From Bacteroidaceae bacterium (GTDB lineage Bacteria > Bacteroidota > Bacteroidia > Bacteroidales > Bacteroidaceae), in assembly GCA_017617805.1 (NCBI GenBank), contig JAFZVN010000082.1, positions 1 to 42,393 on the forward strand: a stretch of 42,393 nucleotides of DNA. The letters are read 5' to 3'. Positions within the stretch are counted from its first letter, which is position 1. The number at the start of each line of letters is the position of its first letter. Shown here piece by piece: positions 23,559 through 31,468 of this stretch. Under the pieces are notes generated by a model, which saw nothing but the letters and a program-made list of their open reading frames with translations, did no database searches and was not told the DNA's origin. Position numbers and translations under genes: made by a program.

Positions 23559-26393
23559 TTATTTATTGATGGTTTCTTTGAGGAAGATGGCATCGAGTGT
23601 CCATGTGGCACAGTCGTTTGTCCAAATCATTTGCTTGTTCGTGAGCGGCAGGTGTTGCAAGAGGTCGTTCCATGCTGTTTGTTTCAAGGTTTCGTCACCT
23701 AATCGCCAACCTGCATAGGCTGTCAAGCGGGGGATGAGGAATCGGCTCTTGCTGATTTCCCATGCCTTTTGTTTGTAGAGTTTGTTGTGGTCGAGCCAGG
23801 CTTGGTAGAATTTGGGATGGTCTATCATCGGCTCCATCTCGTTCAGCAGTTCGAAGCCACCCATGATGGACATGAGGTGGTTGGTGCGTTGCAGGGAGGG
23901 ATCTGCTTCTGTGCTGATGATCCCTGTGGCTGGGTCATATCCCAAGGCGAGTGGGCCTTGGAAGAAGCCTTGAGGGAAGGAGGTGATGGAGTTCATCCCT
24001 GCAAGTAAGAGTCCCTTTACCTCTGAGGAGGGAAATCTTTCCCATTCTGTCAACCAGTTGCTGGCATAAGCAAACCAGTCAGGACCGATACGAAGACGTG
24101 CTGGAGCTGTGCAGGGATAGAGCGTTCGTGGCTGTGCTAGCCGCATGGGGTCTAACGTATATAATAATGTGTCGGCACGTGCCACCTCATGCAAGATGTC
24201 GCCTGTGCGTTCATCAGCTGTCAGGTAATAGTAGAAGCGGTTCCACCAAGCTTCGCTCACTCTGGCTTCCTTGGCTCCACATCCCCAATGCAACACATTG
24301 TGTCGGCTTCCCAATCCAGCGTGAGGCCCTGTGTGATAGGTATCCACCTCGCTGCAATGACGGGTCATAGCCTCGGCCATTCGCCACACATCTTTGTCGC
24401 CTGTACGCAGGAACTGATACCACAACATGGCTGGTGAGCCCAGTTCGGTGTTGTCCCAGGCATAGCCTCCCACATCATATCGCCATTCGTCTCTCGACCC
24501 ATCGTAGGCATGCATCACGTCGCCATAGTTGAAATAGCCATACCAGCCGTTGCGTTCTATTTCAGTTTGATAGAACTGCATGATTTCCTGCAACTTCCCT
24601 TCGATGAGGCTGTCACGTTCTGTTGTCATCGTAGGCAAGCTCCAGATGCCGAAAGCGCGTTTCCGATGCAGGTATTCTGGGGTGCAAGCAAGATGGTACT
24701 CTTCTTGGGCGTTGATAAGGATGGTGCTGGTACGTCCGATGCCCCAAGCGGTACTCATGCCTGGTTGCACATCCTCATAAGCAGCTTCGAGCGTGTGGGC
24801 AATGGTGTCGTAATGCTCAAAAGAATAGGGTTCCGCCTCTGGTGAATAGAGGCTGATGGTCACGATGGCGGTATCGCTTCTCATGCCGCACACAAGCAGC
24901 GTGGAAGGATAGGATTGCCAAAAATCTTTCAAGCGGAAAGACATCTGCGAGGTGTTGTCACCAACCGTCACCATCCCTTCTGAACGCTGTCCCTCGATGG
25001 TACCTATCCAAGGGGATTCGTGAGTGGCTCTCTTTCTGATACTGAATCCGTTAGGTGATAGTTGCGACAGACGGAAATCGTCCCATTGAGCAATGTTTTG
25101 CAACATGGATTGAGTGGTGTTATCCATGTGGTTGAGGTCGATGATTCGACGTGCGAGAAGCGGTTGTACCGACATCCGTTTGCCATCGAAATCCACAAAC
25201 CGCTCATGTTTTTCTCCATGCACAGGCATTTTGAAGTGGATGCTGAGTTCGTGCAATCCCTCCTTGTTCAGGGTACTATCCACCAGCAGCGTGTGGACAA
25301 GTTTCATCTCCTTGGTGCCCTCATCTCTTCCAGTATATTGGTAAGTGCGGATGATAAAGTTCTTGCCCGTATATTTATGAACAGAACGGAAGTATCCTTG
25401 GGCCTCGATTTCGTGAGAGAGAATGGGAGAGGGTTTGCCGTTCAAGGTGACAGAGAAATCAGGAAAAGGCTCGCGCGGCAGTGGGGGTATCGATTTCAAG
25501 GGAGTAAAAGGCTCTTTCGTGAGCAGCACCGAATCTGTCCCTTCGGGAACGATGGCGGTGAATGCCTGCCATTTCACACTGCCGTCTTGCCACGAAGCCA
25601 ATCGCCAAGTCTCTAATGGCAACACGATTCCCCTGTCTGTTTTGAGTTTAAATTCCTCTTTGGTCACTTCTCCCAAATCGAAGGGTACGCCGAAGGTGAC
25701 GGCTCCATGCCCTTTCTCACCCACCCATTTCAAGACAATAGGCTCATTTTGAGGTTCACAAGTATAATGGAAGTTCCTCAATTGCGCCACAGTCATCGTA
25801 GTGCGGAAACCGAAATAGCCGCTCTTCAAAGGCTTGGGGTCAACATAATCCACCAACAGCTCTCCATCGATGTAGTAGCGTGCATGTCCATCCTTCTGTT
25901 CCAAACGAATCTTGTACCAACGGTTGCCCTCCAACAAGTGTGCTTGATCCGTATATTCTTTCAAGATTTTCGGACGAGCATCCTCATTGGTAATTCCTTG
26001 TGTATCACCATTATATCTTCGGAATCGGGTGGTTGTGTTCCAATTGCCGCCAAAGCCCACGTAGTAGGTTTGCAAAGCATAGTTATCTACAAACTTTCCT
26101 CCATAGCCACCACACTGGTCAGCCATCCAGAAGCAGTTGAGGTCGCTCACACGCACCTTGCCCTGTTCATTCTTGAAACGCTTGTCTGCCACGATTCGTG
26201 CCTCATATTCAATCACCACATTCCCTTCCATCTTGTCCTCACACCACAACGTCAGTCCTTTGGGAGCCACGATGGTTGCTGTGCCCTCTTTCCACACAAC
26301 CGTAGAACTGGCATCTTCGGCTTCCATTCGCCAACTTTGTGCATGCAAAGCCACCGTTGACAACAACAGCAATAAAGTATAAATAGATTTCAT
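23559..26393 (-). CDS. PL26-like exo-rhamnogalacturonan lyase (PcRGLX/YetA-like) with N-terminal DUF6250-like domain
   Basis: A 944-residue secreted protein with signal peptide MKSIYTLLLLLSTVALHAQ. Residues about 20-225 form a concanavalin-like domain as in DUF6250 proteins (WMADQCGGYGGKFVDNY, YYVGFGGNWNTTTRFRRYNG, RYYIDGELLVDY). The rest looks like the YetA/PcRGLX family: GAVTFGVPFDLGEV with LASWQDGSVKWQAFTAIVPE at the N-terminal barrel, later GYFNYGDVMHAYDGSRDEW and GGYAWDNTELGSPAMLWYQF in the helical barrel, and GPHAGLGSRHNVLHWGCGAK. The Penicillium founder is an exo-acting rhamnogalacturonan-I lyase (PL26). ATG 26393 is preferred over the in-frame ATG 26438 because the signal peptide starts there. 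It forms a pair with GH105. Confidence 0.82.
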   Translation of the reverse strand: MKSIYTLLLLLSTVALHAQSWRMEAEDASSTVVWKEGTATIVAPKGLTLWCEDKMEGNVVIEYEARIVADKRFKNEQGKVRVSDLNCFWMADQCGGYGGKFVDNYALQTYYVGFGGNWNTTTRFRRYNGDTQGITNEDARPKILKEYTDQAHLLEGNRWYKIRLEQKDGHARYYIDGELLVDYVDPKPLKSGYFGFRTTMTVAQLRNFHYTCEPQNEPIVLKWVGEKGHGAVTFGVPFDLGEVTKEEFKLKTDRGIVLPLETWRLASWQDGSVKWQAFTAIVPEGTDSVLLTKEPFTPLKSIPPLPREPFPDFSVTLNGKPSPILSHEIEAQGYFRSVHKYTGKNFIIRTYQYTGRDEGTKEMKLVHTLLVDSTLNKEGLHELSIHFKMPVHGEKHERFVDFDGKRMSVQPLLARRIIDLNHMDNTTQSMLQNIAQWDDFRLSQLSPNGFSIRKRATHESPWIGTIEGQRSEGMVTVGDNTSQMSFRLKDFWQSYPSTLLVCGMRSDTAIVTISLYSPEAEPYSFEHYDTIAHTLEAAYEDVQPGMSTAWGIGRTSTILINAQEEYHLACTPEYLHRKRAFGIWSLPTMTTERDSLIEGKLQEIMQFYQTEIERNGWYGYFNYGDVMHAYDGSRDEWRYDVGGYAWDNTELGSPAMLWYQFLRTGDKDVWRMAEAMTRHCSEVDTYHTGPHAGLGSRHNVLHWGCGAKEARVSEAWWNRFYYYLTADERTGDILHEVARADTLLYTLDPMRLAQPRTLYPCTAPARLRIGPDWFAYASNWLTEWERFPSSEVKGLLLAGMNSITSFPQGFFQGPLALGYDPATGIISTEADPSLQRTNHLMSIMGGFELLNEMEPMIDHPKFYQAWLDHNKLYKQKAWEISKSRFLIPRLTAYAGWRLGDETLKQTAWNDLLQHLPLTNKQMIWTNDCATWTLDAIFLKETINK

Positions 26394-26435
26394 TTTGATG
26401 TTCTTATGTCCTCCTGTTGGAGAGGTAAAGGAGCA

Positions 26436-26443
26436 CAAAGGTA
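26436..26443 (-). promoter_or_regulatory. -7 box before the PL26/GH105 pair
   Basis: TACCTTTG on the minus strand, 42 bases before the start at 26393. A TTG lies only 14 bases upstream, so the -33 element is poor. That would suit a promoter needing an activator, but no regulator is encoded nearby. Confidence 0.55.
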
Positions 26444-26516
26444 TAAATTAATTCTGACAATTGATGAATTTCATCGAGGAAAAATGAGGGTTAAATGCAA
26501 AAAGAAGGGAATGAGC

Positions 26517-26547
26517 TTTGTTTTCTGATGGATAATGCGTACCTTTG
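26517..26547 (+). promoter_or_regulatory. Promoter of pheT
   Basis: TTTG (26517-26520) and TACCTTTG (26540-26547) are 19 bases apart. The leader of about 65 bases contains a small near-palindrome (cgcgcatgtgcg) and the hairpin CCTTT-aggta-AAAGG. No leader peptide with Phe codons is visible. Confidence 0.78.
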
Positions 26548-26616
26548 CACCGTTTTTCGCGCATGTGCGTGTGAAAGACCTTTAGGTAAAAGGATTAAAT
26601 TCTAAAATTTCACGAT

Positions 26617-29136
26617 ATGAACATTTCATACAATTGGTTGAAGGACTATGTTGACTTCGATATGACAGCCGAGGAGGTGGGTAAGGCATTTACCAGCATG
26701 GGCTTGGAGGTCGAAGCAGTGGAAGAGGTGCAGAGCATCAAGGGAGGACTCCAGGGTTTGGTGGTTGGCCAAGTGCTGACTTGTGAACCTCATCCGGATA
26801 GTGACCACATGCACGTAACCACCGTGGATGAAGGCAATGGGGTGGTGGAGCAGATCGTCTGCGGCGCACCCAACGTGGCTGCTGGTCAGAAGGTGATTGT
26901 GGCTCAGTTGGGCTGCAAACTGTACGATGGTGATAAGGAGTTTGTCATCAAGAAGAGCAAGTTGCGTGGCATCGAGTCCAACGGCATGATTTGTGCTGAG
27001 GACGAGATTGGTATTGGTACCAGCCATGATGGTATCATCGTGCTTCCAGCGGATGCTGTGGTGGGTACACCGGCAGCTGAGTATTACGGATTGGAGAGCG
27101 ACTATGTGATTGAAGTGGACATCACGCCAAATCACTCCGATGCATGTTCACACTGGGGTGTGGCACGTGATTTCTATGCCTACCTGAAGCAGAATGGTTA
27201 TGAGACCAAGCTCCATCGTCCAAGTGTGGATAACTTCAAGGTGCAGTCAAACGATCTGAAGATTGATGTGGTGGTAGAGGCTGAGGAAGCTTGTCCACGT
27301 TATTGTGCTGTGTCAGTAAAGAACTGCGAGGTGAAGGAAAGTCCAAAGTGGTTGAAGGACAGATTGACAGCCATTGGTCAGCGTCCTATCAACAACATCG
27401 TCGATATCACCAACTATATCATGATGGCATACGGCCAGCCCCTGCATTGCTTCGATGCCGATATGGTGAAGGGCAACAAGGTGGTGGTGAAGACCCTGCC
27501 AGAAGGTACGCCGTTCGTTACGCTCGATGGTGAGGAACACAAACTCTCCGACAAGGACTTGGCTATCTGCAATGCGGAAGAACCCATGTGTATTGCCGGT
27601 GTGTTTGGTGGAAAGGGTAGTGGTACGTATGAAACCACGAAGAACGTGCTCTTCGAGAGTGCTTACTTCCACCCAACTTGGATTCGTAAGAGTGCTCGTC
27701 GTCATGGACTCCAGACAGATGCCAGCTTCCGTTTCGAGAGAGGCATCGACCCTGCTGGTCAGATCTACGCCATCAAGCGTGCTGCGATGTTGGCACAAGA
27801 ATTGGCAGGCGGCGAAATCAGCATGGAGATTGTGGATGTGAAGAACGACACGCTCCCACAGGATGCCATCATCGATGTGGAATACCAGTATGTGGCTGAC
27901 TTGATCGGTAAGGAACTGCCTGTGGAGACGCAGCAGAGCATCTTGAAGAACCTCGGCTTTGAGATTCTGAAGAGCGATGCCCAGATGATGCAGGTGAAGG
28001 CTCCTGCTTTCCGTGTGGATGTGAAGAAGCCTTGTGATGTGGTGGAGGAGATTCTCCGCATCTATGGTTACAACAATATCGAGATTCCTTCTCAGGTGCG
28101 CTCATCGCTCACCACGAAGGGCGAACTCGACAAGAGCAATAAATTGCAGAACCACGTGGCTGAACAGTTGGTGGGCTGCGGTTTCAATGAGATTCTGAAT
28201 AACTCGTTGACCAAGGTGTCTTACTATGACGAAGGTGAGACCTATAAGCTGGAGAACTGTGTGAAGTTGATGAACCCCCTGAGCCAAGACTTGGCTGTGC
28301 TGCGTCAGACGTTGCTTTTTGGCGGACTTGAATCGATTGCCCGCAATGCCAATCGTCGTATGCCCGACCTGAAGTTCTTTGAGTTTGGCAACTGCTACTA
28401 CTTCTCACCTGAACGGAATCAGGAGAAGGTGGATGAGAACGGGGAGACCCTGAAGGCCAGCGCTGAGTCGTCGAAGAAGATTCTGGCTGCTTACAGCGAG
28501 GACTATCACTTGGGTCTTTGGCTGACAGGTAAGCGTGTGAACGGCAACTGGGCACATGCTGACGAGGACAGCTCTGTCTATGAGATGAAGGCATATGTGC
28601 TGAACATCTTCAAGCGTCTGGGTGTGCCATTTGGCGCTCTCGTGTTTGGCGAGGAGAAGAACGACATCTTCTCTCTGGCTACGACCATCTCACAGCGTGG
28701 TGGCAAGAAGATTGCTGAGTTTGGTATCGTGACCAAGAAGATGGCGAAGAAGCTGGATGTGGAAGCACCTGTGTATTTCGCTGACATCAATTGGACGAAC
28801 CTCATGAAACTCATCAAGAAGGTGACCGTCACTTACTACGACCTGTCGAAGTTCCCAGCAGTGAGCCGCGACCTCGCATTGCTCGTGGATGAGGGTGTGC
28901 AGTTTGCTCAGATTGAAGCAGCCGCTTATCAGGCAGAGAAGAAGTTGCTCAAGGAAGTGAAGCTCTTCGATGTGTATGAAGGTAAGAATCTCGAGGCTGG
29001 CAAGAAGTCGTATGCTGTGAACTTCACCCTTCAGAGTGAGGAGAAGACCCTCAACGACAAGGCCATCGAAGCCATCATGAGCAAGATTGAACAGAGCATC
29101 TGCAAAGCCACAGGTGCAACAGTGCGTGGAAAATAA
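26617..29136 (+). CDS. pheT: Phenylalanyl-tRNA synthetase beta subunit
   Basis: An 839-residue subunit of the (alpha-beta)2 enzyme that charges tRNA-Phe. Domains in order: N-terminal MNISYNWLKDYVDF, OB-fold tRNA-binding domain (about 40-150, VGQVLTCEPHPDSDHMHV, IVCGAPNVAAGQKVIVA), B3/B4 editing domain (about 210-390, NNIVDITNYIMMAYGQPLHCF, FERGIDPAGQ), B5 domain (about 410-480), the inactive catalytic-like core, and the C-terminal ferredoxin-like anticodon domain (about 745-839, DLSKFPAVSRDLALLVDE). It is slightly longer than many PheT (about 800). pheS is not in the window, so the subunits are encoded apart. The YebC-family gene follows after 30 bases. Confidence 0.96.
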   Translation: MNISYNWLKDYVDFDMTAEEVGKAFTSMGLEVEAVEEVQSIKGGLQGLVVGQVLTCEPHPDSDHMHVTTVDEGNGVVEQIVCGAPNVAAGQKVIVAQLGCKLYDGDKEFVIKKSKLRGIESNGMICAEDEIGIGTSHDGIIVLPADAVVGTPAAEYYGLESDYVIEVDITPNHSDACSHWGVARDFYAYLKQNGYETKLHRPSVDNFKVQSNDLKIDVVVEAEEACPRYCAVSVKNCEVKESPKWLKDRLTAIGQRPINNIVDITNYIMMAYGQPLHCFDADMVKGNKVVVKTLPEGTPFVTLDGEEHKLSDKDLAICNAEEPMCIAGVFGGKGSGTYETTKNVLFESAYFHPTWIRKSARRHGLQTDASFRFERGIDPAGQIYAIKRAAMLAQELAGGEISMEIVDVKNDTLPQDAIIDVEYQYVADLIGKELPVETQQSILKNLGFEILKSDAQMMQVKAPAFRVDVKKPCDVVEEILRIYGYNNIEIPSQVRSSLTTKGELDKSNKLQNHVAEQLVGCGFNEILNNSLTKVSYYDEGETYKLENCVKLMNPLSQDLAVLRQTLLFGGLESIARNANRRMPDLKFFEFGNCYYFSPERNQEKVDENGETLKASAESSKKILAAYSEDYHLGLWLTGKRVNGNWAHADEDSSVYEMKAYVLNIFKRLGVPFGALVFGEEKNDIFSLATTISQRGGKKIAEFGIVTKKMAKKLDVEAPVYFADINWTNLMKLIKKVTVTYYDLSKFPAVSRDLALLVDEGVQFAQIEAAAYQAEKKLLKEVKLFDVYEGKNLEAGKKSYAVNFTLQSEEKTLNDKAIEAIMSKIEQSICKATGATVRGK

Positions 29137-29166
29137 ATTGAAAATTGTTAAATAGTAAATGAAATT

Positions 29167-29898
29167 ATGGGAAGAGCATTTGAATTCCGTAAAGCGAGAA
29201 AACTGAAGAGATGGGGTAACATGGCAAAGACTTTCACGCGCCTTGGCAAGCAGATTGCCATCGCTGTGGCTGAAGGTGGTCCAGACCCAGACAACAACGC
29301 ACACCTCCGTGCTGTCATCGCGACTTGCCGTCACGAGAACATGCCAAAGGACAACATCGACCGTGCTATCAAGAATGCCATCGGTAAGGACAAGTCTGCT
29401 TGGAAGAGTGTGACTTACGAAGGATATGGTCCTCATGGTGTCGCTGTGTTTGTGGATACTTTGACAGACAATACCACTCGTACTGTGGCTGACGTTCGTT
29501 CTGTGTTCAATAAGTTCAGCGGTAATATGGGTACGACAGGTTCTCTCTCGTTCCTCTTCGACCACTACAGCCAGTTCACTTTCAAGAAGAAGGAAGGTCT
29601 CGATATGGATGAGTTCATCTTGGAGGCCATCGAATATGGTGTGAACGACGAGTATGATGAGGAATACGATGAGGAGAAGGATGAGACAACCATCACCATC
29701 TATGGCGATCCTAAGTCGTTCGCTCAGATTCAGAAGTTCCTCGAGGACGGTGGTTACGAAATCACAGGTGCAGAGTTTACTTACGTGCCCAACGACTTGA
29801 AGGAGGTGACGGACGAGCAGCGTGAGACCATCGAAAAGATGGTGGAGCGTCTGGAAGAGTTCGACGATGTGCAGAACGTCTATACCAACATGAAGTAA
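29167..29898 (+). CDS. YebC/PmpR-family DNA-binding or translation-related protein
   Basis: A 243-residue three-domain protein of the TACO1/YebC/PmpR family. The N-terminus is GRAFEFRKARKLKRWGNMAK (normally AGHSKWANIKHRK in the founding members, here a Bacteroidetes variant). It continues with KQIAIAVAEGGPDPDNNAHL, then MPKDNIDRAIKNA and YEGYGPHGVAVFVDTLTDN, both highly typical. The family has been described as transcriptional regulators and, for some members, as helping ribosomes through difficult proline stretches. Its stop codon overlaps the next ATG by one base. Confidence 0.92.
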   Translation: MGRAFEFRKARKLKRWGNMAKTFTRLGKQIAIAVAEGGPDPDNNAHLRAVIATCRHENMPKDNIDRAIKNAIGKDKSAWKSVTYEGYGPHGVAVFVDTLTDNTTRTVADVRSVFNKFSGNMGTTGSLSFLFDHYSQFTFKKKEGLDMDEFILEAIEYGVNDEYDEEYDEEKDETTITIYGDPKSFAQIQKFLEDGGYEITGAEFTYVPNDLKEVTDEQRETIEKMVERLEEFDDVQNVYTNMK

Positions 29899-30152
29899 TG
29901 AAGACTGTTTACGAAACAACGGGCACATGCTCGAAAGCCATTGTACTGGATGTTGATGATGCCACTGGCGTCATCAACTCCGTCCAGTTCATTGGTGGAT
30001 GTGCAGGCAACACGATGGGCATCTCACAGTTGGTGCGTGGCATGAAGGCTGAAGATGTCATCAATAAGTTGGAAGGTATTCGATGTGGCATGAAGCCCAC
30101 CAGTTGTCCTGACCAGTTGGCTTGTGCTTTGAAACAGGTGATGGCGAAATAA
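29898..30152 (+). CDS. TSCPD domain protein (TIGR03905-like)
   Basis: An 84-residue protein with a TSCPD domain, a cysteine-rich module also found near the C-terminus of class II ribonucleotide reductases. Visible are TGTCSKAIVLDVD, the glycine-rich IGGCAGNTMGISQLVRGM and the name-giving PTSCPDQLACAL, with five cysteines altogether (residues 10, 35, 63, 70 and 75 approximately). The function of stand-alone versions is not established; metal or nucleotide binding is a guess. Start ATG overlaps the stop of the YebC-family gene (TAATG), so translation is probably coupled. Confidence 0.85.
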   Translation: MKTVYETTGTCSKAIVLDVDDATGVINSVQFIGGCAGNTMGISQLVRGMKAEDVINKLEGIRCGMKPTSCPDQLACALKQVMAK

Positions 30153-30194
30153 CGCTAACTGCAAACCTCTCCACTCTAAACACATATATATAAT

Positions 30195-30608
30195 ATGTAC
30201 GTGCGTAAATCTTTATTATTATTGTCTGTTGTGACTGTTTCTCTTTTCTCTTGCCAGGAGAAGAAACCTGATTTTTTTGAACGGGAGGCAAGGGAATACA
30301 CAGAGAAGCATTGTCCTGAACAGATGGATGCCTTCACCCGATTGGATAGCCTCGTCTTTGAGAAGGGATCGAAAGGTGAGATTGGCACCCTGAACTCGTA
30401 TTACACCTTGACACTGACCGATGCGGCACGTGCCGAGTTGATGAACAGGTTGGGTGAATTGGGCGACCTGAACATGAAAACCATTCGCAATTCTGTCATT
30501 TTGGCGAAGCACAAGGAGGCAGGTGTGACTTTCCATTATGTGTATTACGATGAAGCGACTGGAGAGAAGATTGCGGAGTACCGTTTTACTAAGAAAGACT
30601 ACGAATAG
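30195..30608 (+). CDS. Small lipoprotein, unknown function
   Basis: A 137-residue lipoprotein (MYVRKSLLLLSVVTVSLFSC, lipobox LFSC at Cys20). The mature part is charged and probably alpha/beta: a helix with FFEREAREYTEKHCPEQMD, then DSLVFEKGSKGEIGTLNSYY, a second helix ending in RLGELG, and C-terminal strands (AGVTFHYVYYDEATGEKI). I do not recognise the family. It follows the TSCPD gene after 42 bases and may be cotranscribed, but its function need not be related. An 18-base palindrome follows its stop. Confidence 0.7.
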   Translation: MYVRKSLLLLSVVTVSLFSCQEKKPDFFEREAREYTEKHCPEQMDAFTRLDSLVFEKGSKGEIGTLNSYYTLTLTDAARAELMNRLGELGDLNMKTIRNSVILAKHKEAGVTFHYVYYDEATGEKIAEYRFTKKDYE

Positions 30609-30613
30609 TCCCG

Positions 30614-30631
30614 ACTGTGTGCGCACACAGT
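30614..30631. promoter_or_regulatory. 18-base perfect palindrome after the lipoprotein gene
   Basis: ACTGTGTGCGCACACAGT is its own reverse complement with no loop. It starts 5 bases after the stop of the lipoprotein gene and about 80 bases upstream of the next promoter. It lacks a T-run. It could be a weak terminator in RNA or a dimer-binding site in DNA. Confidence 0.5.
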
Positions 30632-30710
30632 AAATTTGACCTCCAAATACTCCGTTTTGCGAAAATTCCTCTATTTCCATGCTTTTTTCTTCACTTTTTC
30701 TTGCAAAAGT

Positions 30711-30741
30711 TTTGCTTTTTTAACTAAAAGGCGTAACTTTG
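30711..30741 (+). promoter_or_regulatory. Promoter of the DUF2582 gene
   Basis: TTTG (30711-30714) and TAACTTTG (30734-30741) are 19 bases apart. The leader is about 65 bases and A-rich before the ATG at 30816. Confidence 0.78.
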
Positions 30742-30815
30742 CAGCGGATTTGGGAAAAAGATTGTTTTTAGCCCCAACCCATCAAGAAAAAGTTTAACAA
30801 ATTAAAGTTAAGATT

Positions 30816-31028
30816 ATGTTACAGGAAAAAGCAGGAAACATTGCAGGTCTCATCTGGAACGCACTTGCAGAGGCTGAGGCTGCACAGACATTCAAGCAGA
30901 TTAAGAAGGCTACTAAGTTGGCTGAGAAGGATTTCAACCTTGGTCTTGGTTGGTTGCTCCGTGAGGACAAAGTAAGCGCAGCTGAGACTGGTGACGAGAA
31001 GGATCCATACGCTTACTCTTTGAAGTAA
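30816..31028 (+). CDS. Winged-helix protein of the DUF2582 family
   Basis: A 70-residue protein matching the DUF2582 winged helix: MLQEKAGNIAGLIWNALAEA (first helix), FKQIKKATKLAEKDFNLGLGWLLREDKV (second and recognition helix), then a short wing and YAYSL. Members are widespread in Bacteroidetes and are thought to bind DNA or to be small structural regulators; no target is known to me. It has its own promoter and terminator, so it is a single-gene transcript, and the strong consensus promoter suggests high expression. Confidence 0.85.
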   Translation: MLQEKAGNIAGLIWNALAEAEAAQTFKQIKKATKLAEKDFNLGLGWLLREDKVSAAETGDEKDPYAYSLK

Positions 31029-31076
31029 TCATAGAATCCATTCTATTTCTCGGATTGCATAGTTGCTACAAACTAT

Positions 31077-31114
31077 AAAAATGCGATGCTCATTTCGGGC
31101 AGCGCATTTTTTTT
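31077..31114 (+). terminator. Rho-independent terminator of the DUF2582 gene
   Basis: AAAATGCG pairs with CGCATTTT, with an A-G mismatch and three further pairs (TGC/GCA) above, followed by an eight-base T-run. It lies about 50 bases after the stop. Confidence 0.88.
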
Positions 31115-31168
31115 GACTCAAAAAAGAAAAAACTTACTCTTTTTACTCGCTGATTCGTTTTTTTGTGC

Positions 31169-31176
31169 TACCTTTG
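31169..31176 (+). promoter_or_regulatory. -7 box of the CYG-lipoprotein/lepA promoter
   Basis: TACCTTTG, 39 bases before the ATG at 31215. The -33 region is only a T-run (around 31139-31145). Confidence 0.6.
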
Positions 31177-31214
31177 CACTTGAGATAAATGATTAATCAT
31201 AAGTATTCGCGAAT

Positions 31215-31454
31215 ATGAAGAACGCTATCTACAAATGTGTGAGCAAGGTGTGTGCCGTTTCGCTCACTCTTCTGGGTTTCACGGCTCCCATCACGTTGGC
31301 ATCGTGCTATGGACCTATGCCTGAGAAGTATAATACGTATGAAGAGTTGGTGGACTCCGATTCTATCAGTGTGGCTGATGAGGATTCGCTGGCGCTGGAT
31401 GAGGAGTTGCAGGTAACGGATGAGGTCGAGCTCGAAGACGAGGGTGAAGAATAG
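31215..31454 (+). CDS. Short acidic lipoprotein with CYGPMPEKY motif
   Basis: A 79-residue lipoprotein. It has a basic N-terminus, a hydrophobic stretch ([14 protein letters not shown]), and a lipobox LASC (Cys31) followed directly by [13 protein letters not shown]. The C-terminal half is strongly acidic ([20 protein letters not shown]) and ends in EDEGEE. The Cys-Tyr-Gly-x-x-Pro start resembles the motif of the lipoproteins encoded beside radical SAM enzymes, such as CMYGVP at 11233-11517, but here no such enzyme is adjacent. The gene ends 14 bases before the chosen lepA start and shares its transcript. It could be an unlinked substrate of the radical SAM enzyme at 10158-11228; that is inference. 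Confidence 0.7.
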   Translation: MKNAIYKCVSKVCAVSLTLLGFTAPITLASCYGPMPEKYNTYEELVDSDSISVADEDSLALDEELQVTDEVELEDEGEE

Positions 31455-31468
31455 GTAGAGGAGTGAAA

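Noticed and set aside
26548-26616. Phe leader-peptide attenuator before pheT
   Set aside because: The short frame ATG TGC GTG TGA has no Phe codons, and no terminator/antiterminator pair with a T-run is visible.
28690-29928. 412-codon open frame antisense to pheT end and the YebC-family gene
   Set aside because: Both underlying plus-strand genes have diagnostic motifs; the antisense product is His/Leu/Val-rich without features.
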